Below the pieces are notes generated by a model. The model was given only the letters and a program-made list of their open reading frames with translations, was not told where the DNA came from and ran no database searches. From Haliclystus octoradiatus (taxonomy: Eukaryota; Cnidaria; Staurozoa; Stauromedusae; Haliclystidae), in the NCBI GenBank assembly GCA_916610825.1, contig OU744453.1:19780301-19844300 (forward strand): 64,000 nucleotides of DNA. The letters are read 5' to 3'. Of this stretch, positions 14,001 through 25,022 are shown piece after piece (position 1 is the stretch's first letter; the number at the start of each line of letters is the position of its first letter). The position numbers and the translations under genes are program-made.

Positions 14001-16390
14001 TAATAGTAAAACGTTCAAGGCTTTAAATGGATTAGCGCCTTCATATTTAGAAGAATTATTAACATTGTATATTCCTACCAGGAATTTGCGTTCGGAAGAC
14101 AAAAGGCTGCTCAAAATTCCTAATTGCAAATTAAAATCGTACGGACAAAGGGCATTTTCATACGCTGCGCCCAAGTATTGGAATGCCATTCCTCTAAAAT
14201 TACGAATGTTGACTTCACTGTCGGAATTTAAAAGCGATCTAAAAACATATCTTTTTAAAAGAGCATATAATATTTCCGACAATTAATTATTAGTTCCACT
14301 TTTTGTTCATTTTTATTCATTTTTTACGACTTTTTGTTTAATAGTTAATAGTTAATTTTCACTATACTAGCATTTTACTATCTTATAACCATCTTGTAAA
14401 GCGCTTTTGGATTATTTTAAGAAATAGCGCTATAGAAAAACAATATATTATTATTATTATTAAGTTTCTCTAAATGGGTTTATAATACATCCAATAGCGA
14501 TTCATAATATCTATAACTAAGTGCATTCGAACCTGTTATAACTATCACCTGTATACATCAGCCATCTTTCTATGCTGGCCACTCTTTTAATGTCTAAAAC
14601 AGTATTCTCCATTGAATTAACCCTGTATATAAAGATCACCTCCATATAGTGATCAATTTATCTATGCCTCTTAGAGGGCTGTATTGTACAGGTTTTGTTG
14701 TAGATGTAAAATATTTACAAGGGCTTCAAAAGTTACAAAATTTATATTACAGATCATGTGCTCTGATTTGATAATGAGTTCCATTATTGTGATGAAATAA
14801 TATATGCACATTTTGTGTCGACGCACCCCTTGTGTCAAAACTGTTCTCTATCTGCGAATATGTCTTTTATATTTCTTTGTAGATTTAAATGTAGCAATTC
14901 CCGTTGAAGATGACTTTCTCCAATTGGACATCTACGTAGATGGCAAGATGCATAAAGAGCTTTATAGCAACATTGTACCAAAGATACACCCAACTAATCA
15001 TAAAGATAGTATGAAAAGAGATAAATTAAATATTGTCTTGTTACTAATGGAGTCCCAATCAAATGCAAATGTCATAAGATCAATGAAAGATACTTATCAA
15101 TATTTAAACAAATTAAACTCGTTCGTATTTCAAGGGCACACAATTGTTGGAGACGGAACTACTGCTCAATTATGTGCTATTTTAACAGGAGAGAGAGAAG
15201 AAAAATTACCAGAGAGTAGGAGAGGAAAGAAAGACAGCAAGCCAGTTGATAATTGGCCATTCATTTTCAAGGACGCCAAATCAAAAGGCTACGTAACTTT
15301 ATTCACAGAAGACGATCCTGCGTTGAGTTCATTTAATTATCGTTTGAAAGGATTTGATGACCCACCGACTGATCACTATGGTCGTCCATTTTGGCTGGCA
15401 GCAGATCATTGGATTAATGATCAATGTGTATTTGGTGTTAGAAATGTTGATATATTATTAAATCAAATTATGGAATTTCATGATAAATACCCAAGAACAC
15501 CCAAGCTCACTGTTAGTATGATTACAGGAGCGTCACATGAACACGCGGCTGGGATTAAAACAGTTGATGCGCATGCTCTTAGATTCGTTAAAGAAATGGA
15601 AGAAAATGGGCATCTCAATAACACGGTCCTTATAATCGCTGGCGATCATGGGGCGAGAACATCTGAATTTAGGGCAACGATACAAGGGAAATTGGAAGAA
15701 CGTTTACCATTTCTATCTATTACAGTGCCGCCGTGGATGTTAAAAAAACATTTAGATGTCAAAAAAGCTCTTGAACACAATGTAAACACTCTGACATCAC
15801 ATTTTGATATTCATGCAACATTTAGAAATATTTTTGAATTTCCAAAAGTAGAAGAGAAACTACCACTGGGTCATAGTTTATTACGAATGATTGATCGGAC
15901 AAAACGGACTTGTTTATCTGCTGGTGTCGACGAACACTGGTGTCCATGTTTAGCTTTTGACTTAAAACCACACAATAATGCCATAGTACGCAGACTTTCA
16001 GAATTTGTCGTTGATTATATAAACAATGAAATAATTACAAAGCATGATGTAGCAGTTAAACTCTGTTATCAATTGGAATTAGTTAATGTGTTGCGTGCTG
16101 GCATGCGACAATTCAATAAAAAAGTTGAGAAATTTAGTGGGACACGAAAAAATGAAGAATGCGATTCATGTGGAGTTGAATACAAGGGCAAAGCATTAAT
16201 TAATGTTTTAGCCTATGAGATCGTAATATCTGTTGCACCTAGCAATGGAGTGTTTGAAGCAACAGTTTACGTTAATGGAAGAACTGTTTATATAGATCCA
16301 AATATAAGCCGAATAAATAGATATCATGAACAGCCAGCATGTGTCCATGATAGATTCCCATTTTTAAGGAAATTTTGTATGTGCAAATAG
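5068..16390 (+). CDS. DUF229 family (sulfatase/alkaline-phosphatase-fold) type II membrane protein
   Basis: Exons 5068-5617, 7064-7231, 8274-8471 and 14883-16390 join in frame to 807 codons plus stop, and every internal junction is phase 1. Residues about 9-28 form one hydrophobic segment after three arginines, suggesting a signal-anchor with the rest in the lumen or outside. The middle third is cysteine-containing and unique. The C-terminal half resembles DUF229 (Pfam PF02995): [11 protein letters not shown] near 357-367, GDGTTA near 395, SHEH near 523, and the metal-site motif AGDHGAR near 559. These lie in the order expected of the alkaline-phosphatase/sulfatase superfamily, whose members hydrolyse phosphate or sulfate esters. 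No substrate is established for DUF229 to my knowledge, so I infer only a possible hydrolase of the secretory pathway. The ATG at 5068 is the first in the open frame. A foldback element ends just upstream, so part of the promoter may be transposon-derived. Confidence 0.85.
5722..6084 (+). mobile_element. tRNA-derived SINE, full-length copy with 11 bp target duplication
   Basis: The 5' head has polymerase III boxes: A-box-like TAGCTCAGATGGCAGAG near 5732 and B-box-like GGTTCAAATCC at 5784-5794. It is followed by a conserved body and a tail containing 'agccactc...tagaaatagagg...tttaccgtct'. The 11 bp TCAATTGCTGA occurs at 5711-5721 and 6085-6095, a perfect target-site duplication. A second full copy is at 42612-42990 (-) and a 3' fragment at 32669-32757 (+). 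The family is mobilised by a LINE in trans in all known cases; which LINE cannot be told here. Confidence 0.88.
6201..6261. repeat. Perfect 29 bp hairpin with 3 nt loop
   Basis: Arms 6201-6229 and 6233-6261 are exact reverse complements around the loop CTA. It lies inside the hAT-like element and is probably its internal palindrome. Confidence 0.95.
8490..8530. mobile_element. Fragment of family A MITE
   Basis: Contains the diagnostic ACCTGTTACAATGGTCAC followed by CTGTATATAATGGCCA, matching the internal repeats of full copies such as 55079-55255. It begins about 18 bp after the donor of DUF229 exon 3. Ends are missing. Confidence 0.5.
9352..9374 (-). ncRNA. CTGAAGATG...CGAAAC motif (possible Penelope/hammerhead-like relic)
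   Basis: The minus strand reads CTGAAGATGATAACAAGACG then AAAC. Two other sites (20176-20220, 37956-37990) have the same arrangement of a TGAA(G/A)AT block, a short hairpin and CGAAA. Hammerhead ribozymes have CUGANGA, a stem, then GAAA. Here an extra base follows the first block and the stem is poor, so catalytic activity is doubtful. Listed as a motif only. Confidence 0.35.
10340..10450 (-). mobile_element. Retroelement fragment related to 59930-60010
   Basis: Shares 'agacggtcacattata' and 'cacaaataacggtcagacat..tgacaaa..aaacttg' with the sequence just beyond the LINE remnant at 60061-60365. This is best explained as a 3' region of the same non-LTR family. No coding part is preserved here. 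Confidence 0.4.
11222..12056. mobile_element. 835 bp terminal-inverted-repeat element
   Basis: The left end is TAGAGAGTTTCAGATTGCAT followed by GAACGACGACG. The right end reads in reverse complement TAGGGAGTTTCAGATC, then TCGTTGAACGACGACGG. About 35 bp match with a few differences. No transposase reading frame is present, so it is a non-autonomous DNA transposon whose superfamily I cannot name. The LINE remnant begins about 20 bp after its right end. A 22 bp palindrome lies inside at 11309-11330. Confidence 0.6.
11309..11330. repeat. Perfect 22 bp palindrome containing CACGTG
   Basis: GAACCGTTCACGTGAACGGT followed by TC is its own reverse complement. It lies within the inverted-repeat element and may be part of its structure. 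Confidence 0.9.
12078..14462 (+). pseudogene. 5'-truncated, frame-broken CR1/L2-type LINE (reverse transcriptase)
   Basis: Pieces of one ORF2 follow each other in three frames: a linker (12078-12410) with PWYSEGI, the segment before the RT domain (12406-12678), an RT thumb-side part with LDSLP and NFRPI (12666-13003), a piece with SAAFD...[14 protein letters not shown] (13160-13310), then the catalytic block with PQGSVLGP and YADDTQIY (13322-14026) and the C-terminus (14030-14286). The endonuclease domain is absent. The 3' end has the 'taaagcgcttttgga...agcgctat' stem and an ATT tail (14398-14462), as in L2/CR1-type elements. Several frameshifts and stops show that it is dead. It sits in intron 3 of the DUF229 gene in sense orientation. 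Confidence 0.85.
14524..14700. mobile_element. Family A MITE, full length, degraded
   Basis: A 177 bp copy from CATTCGAACCTG to ACAGGTTTTGTTG, with TA at the right side. The internal 'cacctgtatac', 'ctaaaacagtatt' and 'ctgtatataaagatcacc' blocks match the copies at 36406-36583 and 55079-55255. It ends 182 bp before DUF229 exon 4. Confidence 0.7.
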
Positions 16391-17205
16391 ATTAAATTTT
16401 TCAACAAATGTGTAAAAATATATAGTTATAGAATAATATATATAAATATATTTATATTATGCAAGGATATAATATTTTGTATATATATTGATATTGTACA
16501 TTTCATTAGTCAAAGATACAATTTGAAAACTATTTCGTACGTTGTTTCATATACCATTCTAGTACTTTTGCAGTCAAGCCCCATATATATATACTGATAT
16601 ATCCATGCGTATTTTTTTATAGAAATTTTGCATACTTTCTTTGGGGTTGTTACGCGGAAACGCCCCCCTAAAATCTGCTCTCTCCTGTATGCCAATCCAA
16701 CAAAGCCAACGATTGGAGTGAGACTGACTGCTTGCGGATAATCCAGTCTATATTTTCCAAAGTTGCATGCAAAGCTAGCTTGAAGACTATCGGCCAGAGA
16801 TATCACTTGGGTCATATCGAATTGAAGCTACATTGCACACAACTCAGATCGAAAAGACAGTAATATTTAAATTAAATTGGATGTCACTAGCTCCTTCAAA
16901 TTAATATGTTGAGGAGACTATATAATCAAAGAACAAATGCCATTGTTATATTATTTTCTCATCCACCAACCTCACAACAAACCTTCGCATAATTTATCCT
17001 AGGGGATTTAAATTACTAATTGTGCAAAATGTATTCAACAGGACAACCCCACTCTCGCTGTTCGAAGTTCAAAGTGAAGAAACTTGGTTCGGCATTTCAT
17101 AGTTTGGTACCTGGATGTTTTGTGGGGATCAGGGGTAGAGGGGGCTTTGCTAATCTGAAACTGCAAGGGTCTTACATTCAATGTATCAAATGGCAAATTG
17201 ATGTT
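16391..17205. other. 3' flank of DUF229 gene and intergenic DNA
   Basis: AT-rich, starting with TATATAAATA repeats. Candidate polyadenylation signals are only variants such as AATATA. An open stretch on the minus strand (16510-16815) matches no family I recognise and has no supporting context. Confidence 0.45.
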
Positions 17206-17292
17206 TGGTCAAAGCGTCAACCACACCATGCAGGTGGTCAAAGCGTCAACCAAACCATGCAGGTGGTCAAAGCGTCAACCAAACCATGCAGG
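17206..17292. repeat. Three tandem 29 bp repeats
   Basis: The unit TGGTCAAAGCGTCAACCAAA plus CCATGCAGG occurs three times head to tail with a single difference (CACACC against CAAACC). Confidence 0.92.
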
Positions 17293-17687
17293 GCTGTGAA
17301 GCAAGAGAATAAAGAGATTATAAAATGCTCGTTTACAATGAAACGATAGATCATACAGCTGTTACATTTTCATTACAATGTTACAACAAATAGGGTTACA
17401 GTTTACACAGAGACGATTTAAAAAACATTTTTCATCTTACATTTATTTTCTTTAGCTACTGCAAGTAACATCTTTCGACAAAGATGCGTTTTTCTCCATC
17501 GCTCTAGCTAAATCTATAGCTATATGCTATACGTCCTTCCCAGTATAGCCGATTTAGTATTTTGCAAGAGCAGATCTTACAAAGTTGGTAACAGACACCA
17601 GAATATGACAACCGACAGACTTTTGTTGTTTACATTAATCTATCAGTACAATTAATCAAAACAATTAGAGAATTAGGAAGAAGCGTT

Positions 17688-18760
17688 ATGTTGCTGGATA
17701 TGCGAGGAAAAACAGGAGAAATGTTCACAATTATTCAAAGAAACTGTACGAAATCAAATGGAACTATGTCACCTAAAGGATGTTGCTTTCGATGCGTTGA
17801 TTCACACATAGTAACACAATGCAACGTCAATACAGTTGCAAGCATCAACTTTTACATAAGAAAACATATACATCAAGAAGGGGACTAGAACAAATCGCAG
17901 AAACTCCAGAAGGACTCCCCTTCCTAACGTTGAAGAAATGGAATGAAATATTTGGAAGAAATTAAATTCATTGAAAAGCAGCAATCAACATGAAGCCTAC
18001 AAATGCTGTGATGCAAGAATAATTAGAGTTAGTAGAAGATATAATACCACAAATAGACAACAAGGCAGTCTAAATCGGGTATCATATTGTAACTCGAGAC
18101 AATGAAGACTCTTAAAGATGCCACAAAACATCGAATGGTATAAAATTCAGCCAAACTGTACAACGGAATCAATTTGGGAAAATCAATGGAAAATGGCCCT
18201 GGAACCAAATGCAGATACCGATTCAAAAACATACCAATGGAGACATTCAATCTGTACACGTCACAGCTAAGAATCCTCAATGCCACAGCCAGCATGATCT
18301 GGGACCCAATTGATTGTTTCGGTCATAATCAATATCAAGTTCCCATTCCAAGATCATTCAACAAAAGGATGGGACGAGGACATTGATGAAGAAAGAGAAT
18401 GGCAAAGTCGATTTGATCTCGCAAAGGAAAGATTAACAGTTACAGTTTATTTGTATCGTTGTCCATCGAAAGAAATTGCCCCCCAGAAATGAATGGATTT
18501 AATGATAAATAGTCATGATATTGAACGCAAATGTTATGGCGCTCGTTTAGTTTTTTTTCGTTGGATACAAAACAAATTAAAAGTTCAACGGTGTTCAAGT
18601 AAAAAGTACAAGTTAAAGGTTCAGCCTCCAAAAGCCCAAGTAACGCCCATTTGTGGCTAGACGATACGAAGAACCGAATTGGTCGGAGCTCTGTCAAGAC
18701 TAGATTCTTCTGTTGAACCAAAGTACGGAATTTATTTTGCTCTCTATTCCAAAATCGCTA
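17688..18760 (+). pseudogene. Scrambled remnant of a BEL/Pao-type LTR retrotransposon
   Basis: A short frame at 17688-17888 has CFRCVDSHIVTQC, close to a gag zinc knuckle but with one residue fewer before the histidine. At 18130-18490, in two frames, come LRILNATASMIWDPI and then KGWDEDIDEEREWQSRF. These recall the 'I-L-S-x-x-A-S-x-F-D-P-x-G' and 'W-D-E-x-I' stretch that follows the reverse transcriptase in BEL/Pao polyproteins. A further piece near 18610-18720 may continue it. Frameshifts and stops separate all parts, and I see no LTRs. The family call rests on motif order only. Confidence 0.45.
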
Positions 18761-21700
18761 CATATATGCATTATACTGGATTGATGTAAACGATCAACCA
18801 ATGAAGCTTTTTTCAGATTCACAGTATGAGATTTCGGACTCCGTTACCGGCGCATATCTCTGCCTCGAGGTAACTAGGATTGTTGAGATTCAAGAGAGGG
18901 AAGATTCAAACTGTTTTCGTTATTTCATCAGAGTTGAATGCGGCAGATACTCCGTCATAGGTAAATGACGTGGACCTACCTAAGAGATTGGTATAAAAGC
19001 GCGTACGATGTGTCGATTGAAAAGCAAAACTGAATTTTGTGATAAAAGAACATTCGAGATAGCAGAAGGGATCATTGAACAGATCGAAAAAGGAGGTGAT
19101 GCTACCATTTTGAAACTCTTTCTCGGATTAATAGCAAAAAAGGTCAAAGTCGAAAGATCAAAAACAAGCAGTGAATCATTTTTGAAAGAACAGCAAGTAG
19201 AATTGAATGTTCAAGACGACCGTTGTAGAAAGATGCAGTATGCCCATTCTTTATATAGAATTGATCAGACCTGTGGCTAGTGTTTCAGCTAGAAAGTTGT
19301 ACGAAGTGTTCGGGGGGTAAATCAAGAAATTTCAGGGACGGTGAAGTCAGAATTTGTTTCTCTCCACAATTTGATAAATATTGTATTATGGCCAAAATGG
19401 TTATTTAGAAATGGTTAACTGCTTCGTAACTTACAGTAACCTTGTTGCTCATTGAAAAGCAATACCTCGAATATTTTAAAAACTCTGAAATAGATGCTCC
19501 AAAACTTTTCAAAAACCATGCATGTAACATGAGAATCGCTCAGCAATGCATCCATTCACCATTCAAGTAGAATACATGTAGTACAAAGAAGCATTTTTGT
19601 AAATAAAGCGTAAATGCTTTGAATTTAGATTTTTTGGAATGTTTATACAGTTTGAAAAATACAGTTTGAAAAAATAGTTTATCAAACTCAACTGTACATT
19701 TGTGCAGTGAAGCATTCAAAATAGCGCTACATGTCAAACAATAAGATTAAACGATGTGTCAAGCTCTCCACTCTTTATGTCTTAAGACGCTGCTAAACTT
19801 GTGGCTTTCAATATATTACTCAGTCCTTCGGTGGGATTTTTTATTCCCAAAGGTTAATACATAGATCTTCGTTAAAGATATTTGCATTTGCTAAGTTTTC
19901 AGCAATAGAATAAATGTTGCGTAGTAATACCGAGATTGTTAATGAAATTGAGAATGAGATGCTATTCATATAGGGACTTACAACCAAACCTGAATGGTCA
20001 ATCAGATTCAATACGATCCAACTACATTATTTTAAGTCAATTTCCTATTCTATTTTATGAAACAAAAATTTTGTATTTTTTTTTTACAATTAGGCATCTT
20101 AGTAAGTTTAAGTCATAAATTAGAAATAAATAAATCATTTATAGTATAAAAGTTAGCTTAATAAAATAAAATTTCTCTCACTCTTGAAAATGGTCGGGTA
20201 CAATGGCCGAAACGTTGAGTTTTACTAACAAAACACATTCAAAACTACTGTTGTCTTTTTGTTATCAAATGTTGTAAGAAGAAGCTACCCATCAAAACTC
20301 CGAGTAACGGAGAAAGGCTTTGCATCATCTTTGTCTCTTATTATATAATTCTCTGTTTTAACCAACATTGAGCATTTTCACATTATATGTGTATCTGAGT
20401 TTACACTCACTATAACTAATTTTCAATTTATCATTATAATTAACTTTAAAAATAAAACTGAACTATTTAAATAATGTCGTTAAATCGCCAGACAATATCA
20501 TAACAGGTTTTCGCTTAAACAGCATGTATTTGCATAATTTGGTCAATTCCATCTTTAAGATAAGTTTTGCTTGAAAGAAATACTATTTTTTAAATGAGAC
20601 AACATGGATTTTGAAGGTCATTCCATCATTAACGACGCTGTTGGACGACGCGGTTACAAAAATAATGCTTATAATTGTTGGCGTAGTTATAGCGTAGTTA
20701 TTGATTTTTAATTTAAATGAACGTGCATGGTAGTTGTTGCTCTCAAACCCACGGGAAGTAACTTCCATGCGTTGGTATCATTGACACGCCTATAAACGGC
20801 TGTAAATTTGGAAAACTACGGCAATAAGAATTAGACCTACCCAAACATCGTTTTGATCCACAACAATTGTCCGTGTTTGATAATAGCTTATAAGAAGCTA
20901 TAAAATATTCTTTCTTCGATGATGGCTGTTTAGAATCACATACTATTGTGACATTCGATAATTTACATGTTCGTTCATGATAATACTATAGGCATTTAGG
21001 CGATATTGAACACAACGCTTCGTTCTTACCTTATTGCGTTAATGAGCTTCTCCTTTCGATATAGATGGTAACTTTCATCATCATAATTGTCATTATCATT
21101 AAAATTCATGAATTGCGACGGTATTCGTCATATGGATTGAGTATTTCCATCAAGGCAAACAAATACAATACATCAGCGTTCAGCCTGAAGCTAATTTACC
21201 CCATTATGACAGTTCATATGAGGTAGCTGTAACAGCGCAGGATAGCCAGGACGTTTTGAAACTACCAGTAATTCAAAACTTTCAAAAACTTTTGTCTATC
21301 GTGCGCAACATTGAAAAATAAAAGCCTCTATTCCATTTTCTGAACATCGTCAAACCCGCAAGAAGGGCATTTTTTAGCGATGCAGCTACGCCTTAAACCA
21401 AGCTACCCGATTTCTTCGTTTTTGTTCATTTTGGTCTTATAAATTTGATCCCAGAGGTCGCAAAGAATCAAGTTACGATGAAACTCGTATGAGCGTTGGT
21501 TTGGCGATTGCTTTGGCCGTAGACCAGAAGCTAAACTATGGCAATATATGACTATTGACTAATATAGGTTATAGCTATAAATGGTTACGATGTTAAAAAG
21601 GATGTAAACCTTTGATCTGTAATGATCAGTACATTTGGAAATCGATTATCGCATTAATCAAGAAATATACTGATTAAATTTAATGACTTTAATCGTGCTA

Positions 21701-21949
21701 TGATTGAACTTTGAATCGAAAATGAGCAAAATTGAAGAAAGGGTTGTGGCCAGTTCCATATAGATATGAGTCTCACGAGTAATTTTCATTTAATTTATTT
21801 TGTCAAAATTGACAGGCTAAACAAAGGAGAATCACATAATATCATCTCTCACTAAAATGTAGCCTAGTTACAACTGATGTTAATAAAAATTAATAAAAAT
21901 TTAAGCATGCAAAATTATTGTTTGTTTTACATTGCATTGTTTTATAATT
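18761..21949. other. Intergenic DNA, no clear gene
   Basis: The longest open frame is 19008-19280 (+, 90 codons: lysine-rich, with CRLKSKTEFCDKRTFE). It has no splice context or recognisable domain and may be a further piece of the retroelement before it or chance. A hairpin motif of the CGAAACG type lies at 20176-20220. The rest is AT-rich with nothing I can name. Confidence 0.4.
20176..20220 (+). ncRNA. TGAAAATG-hairpin-CGAAACG motif (possible Penelope-type relic)
   Basis: CTTGAAAATGGTCGGGTACA followed by ATGGCCGAAACGTTG. GGTC and GGCC can pair (one G-U) around a loop, with TGAAAAT before and CGAAACG after. This is the same layout as the motifs at 9352 (-) and 37956 (-). Confidence 0.35.
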
Positions 21950-22491
21950 ACTAAATGCCATAAATTACAAAAATAACTTGCAAAAAGATGAGAGGCTTGT
22001 CTCATCAAGACGCCTTTTAATGGTAGAAAAACTGGCTGAGGCTACAAGTTTTTCTGATAGAGAATTCCACCAAGGTATTACTCTACAACAAAACTGGTAT
22101 CGAACACAGTCAGTTTTAGCAATGCATATTGATTTTAATGTTAATGAATGTGACCTCAAGGATTATTTTGAAGATTCAATTTTAAACAATTTATCAAATG
22201 GAACATCCGCAATCCATGTACAATTTTGTAAACAAGGGAAAGATCAGCTTTGATACGCCGAACTTCTAGCGATTCAATGTCTAATTTATTTAATCGATCT
22301 GCATAGTCAACATAATTGATATTTGCAAAACCGCAAACTCTCCTGGTAAATGACCTTTGTGCACTTTCAAGTAATTTGATGTCTTTAGCCAAATGCGGGC
22401 TCCAAACCGGGCTCGATGATTCCAATAAGGGCCTGACATATGTTTGAAAGGCAGACCAGACATAAGCAAATATTTGTGAGATATGTTCCAT
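21950..22491 (-). pseudogene. LINE ORF2 3' end, two frames
   Basis: Minus-strand peptides contain FQTYVRPLLESSSPVWSPHL, then RVCGFANINYVDYADRL and DIESLEVRRIKADLSLVYKI (22156-22491). After a frame change come VIPWWNSLSEKLV and FSTIKRRLD (21965-22159). This is the standard end of a CR1/Jockey-like reverse-transcriptase ORF, parallel to 23630-24075 (+). The upstream catalytic part is missing. Confidence 0.75.
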
Positions 22492-22572
22492 GTATGATAA
22501 TACGATGACTCAAGATAAACAAGCTGTGGAATTACCAACAGAATGAAAATACTGTATTGAGTAGTAGAACAG

Positions 22573-22674
22573 ATTATATATAGCCTCATTCCATCGCGGT
22601 CCTCATTTTATTAGGCCCTCACTGGAGAGCCGCGGAAATGAGGGCCGTGATGGAGTGAGGCTAGATTATATATA
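22573..22674. repeat. Imperfect inverted repeat (GAGGCTA...TAGCCTC type)
   Basis: TATATAGCCTCATTCCATCG with CGGTCCTCATTTT on the left pairs with GAAATGAGGGCCGTGATGGA with GTGAGGCTA on the right, about 33 bp with a few differences. The sequence between is GC-richer than the surroundings. Probably a small MITE. Confidence 0.65.
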
Positions 22675-23112
22675 TACTACATGAATAAGAGGTTAGATGT
22701 TACATTTCATGGACTGTTGAAATTCGTCATTAATTTGCAGATGTAAGATTATTTATAGTATGATACCAAAAAAAAAAAACACTCGCATAAGTCATACTTC
22801 ATCACGAAATCCATATCATGCGTGAACTCTCAAAATATGAAGTAAGCCCGGTATTAAAAACGACCGATAGTCCGGTATTATATTGGGCCCCTGTTTCTTA
22901 AACATATATCAACAGTCATCGAAGCTCTTGAGAAGCATCTGTCTCACCGATTCACAAAATATGATTAGGGGAAACTGATGCCATCAATCGACTTTCAAGC
23001 ATACAGGGGCAGGTACTCCGTGTATCAATAAATACATTTATTTTTATGGCATTATTTTGATTTTTAGCTCAACATATATTCAGTTGCGATTTATCTTACC
23101 GTATTATACTCA

Positions 23113-23389
23113 GGGCCGTCTCAAGAAATTTTCTTTAAGGGTTTGTCGAGTATATATTTTCTGATTTTACCGGAGTCTGAACTGGACAAGTAGCCGTAAA
23201 TTGGAAGCAAGTTATGGTGTGGTATCTGGAGTTGAATCCGCCACATAAAGTTCTGCCATGTGCGAAGATCACAATATTCCTTTTCCATTTCTCCCTATTT
23301 TGCCGACTGGAGACATTTCAACAAAGATTTGCTGACTAAATAAGTAATCAGGGGGTGTCATGCCCCCAATACCCCCAACTAGGGACGAC
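23113..23389. mobile_element. hAT-like MITE, degraded
   Basis: The left end CAGGGCCGTCTCAAG and the right end (reverse complement AGGGTCGTCCCTAG) are similar inverted termini of hAT type. The flanks 'attatact' and 'tatacttc' are close to a target duplication but not exact. No coding sequence. Confidence 0.4.
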
Positions 23390-23629
23390 CCTTATACTTC
23401 ATGTTCATTGGTACCGTTCCTTAATTATATATAATATAAATCATAATTTCTAGCATGTGATTCCACAAATATATGGGAATAGTTCATTATGAGATGCTGA
23501 TGATAGTTACTCTGTACATTGTGCAAGTTTAGTTTCAAAAGCATTTTCAAAATCTTATTGATATTCAAATGCTTTGTATCTTCCAATATCAAGATATTAA
23601 TGCCTTGGCATATCTTGCCTATGTTCGAT

Positions 23630-24075
23630 CATTCTAGAAGCAGATACTCCTGTATGGTCATCCTATCTTCTCAAAGATATTAAAAACTCAAAAGAGTGCA
23701 ACGTAAATATACTCGACGTATTTGTAAGATTGGGAAAATACCATGTATAGACTGCCATGCGTGACCGTTTAATTAAATTAAAATTAGAAACTCTTGAATT
23801 AAGAAGGGTCAAATTTGATCTATATTTAGTTTACAAAGTATTAAATAACCTTGTAGATATAAATGTACTACTTCGATGTTAACAAATGTAACATGCGTGG
23901 GGATAGTCTAAAACTGAAAAGCATGCAGGTCCATCCTAATACAACAGTAGCATCAATAACTTTTTCTGTTCACGATTCATTTCGTAGTGGAACGACCTAC
24001 CAAACGAAATTGTAATTGCACCAACGTTGGCAACCTTCAAATCAAGTTTAGATGCAATTGATTTATCGAAGCATT
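23630..24075 (+). pseudogene. LINE ORF2 3' end, frame-broken
   Basis: EADTPVWSSYLLKDIK, RKYTRRICKIGKIPC, LIKLKLETLELRRVKFDLYLV and WNDLPNEIVIAPTLATFKSS occur in sequence in shifted frames. They match the same region as 21950-22491 (-) but differ in sequence, so this is another subfamily. Confidence 0.75.
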
Positions 24076-25022
24076 GTAAATGTTAATTTTCCTTTGCTTT
24101 TAAATTCAATACTTATAACTATGTGTTTTATACTTAATAATATGTATTTTACGGCTATATGTAAGTGAAGGCTAGCACCTTCCTCTATCTGCCAGTTAGT
24201 ATTGATCTTTACTGACAAAAATATATCATATCATATCATTTGTATTTGAAACACACATTTACAAATCTAATTTTAATTATGTTGAATGAGAGCATTCACC
24301 AGTATGGACCCCCTGCCTATTGTGCCTAGTGAAGGACACCAACAGAGTCAGAGTGGCATCAACACAAAAATTCTTCACTGAAAAATTATTTAAAATATCA
24401 AATGGTTCAAAAGCAGAAATTATGAACAACGCCTTGGGGCCTTATTATGCAGGATTAGAATCTCTAGAATGCAGCCGAGCATTTCTTTGATTTGTGCATG
24501 ATGACCGATGGTTAATTTTTAGTTCTCTTTTATTTACCCTCTTCTATGTTATACGCTATATTTCCTTGTTCAGTTTACCGTATTACAGCACAGCCAATTT
24601 CTGCCTAGCCTGCTCGCAGACTCACTGTCAAAATGTAAACTTGATAGAACAGTAAATCTGAGAGCAGGCTAAGTGCTGCCAGGATCTTTTGACCTGTTCA
24701 AACAAATCAGAAACACTTACATACATATAAAATTGTTTGTATTTCCTTGTTCGTCATTGTCAGATATTCAATATAATATTTTCTCTATAGTACAAATCTC
24801 TGTATAAAGAAAGATACTGACGTCACGTCAATCATACCCAATCCCCAAGATGTCTACGTGTCTGCCTAGTCTGCAAATATCTAAGTACATCGTTGTGAAA
24901 ATTATATGGTGGTAGAAGTTACTGAACATTTGCAGCAGAATTATCATTGAATGTGCTCTTCATAATCAACCCTTTACTGTTGATCATAAAATTCATAAAT
25001 TGTTTAATTCATAACAATTACC
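24076..25022. other. Upstream region of SLC35C1
   Basis: AT-rich, with no TATA-box arrangement I would defend and no other gene. The start codon context ACCATGGG at 25023 is a good initiation context. Confidence 0.4.

Noticed and set aside
16510-16815. 101-codon minus-strand gene behind DUF229
   Set aside because: No homology recognised, no start or splice support, AT-rich flank.
19008-19280. A 90-codon lysine-rich open frame as a gene
   Set aside because: No domain, no splice context, and it follows a retroelement remnant. Chance or a piece of that element is at least as likely.
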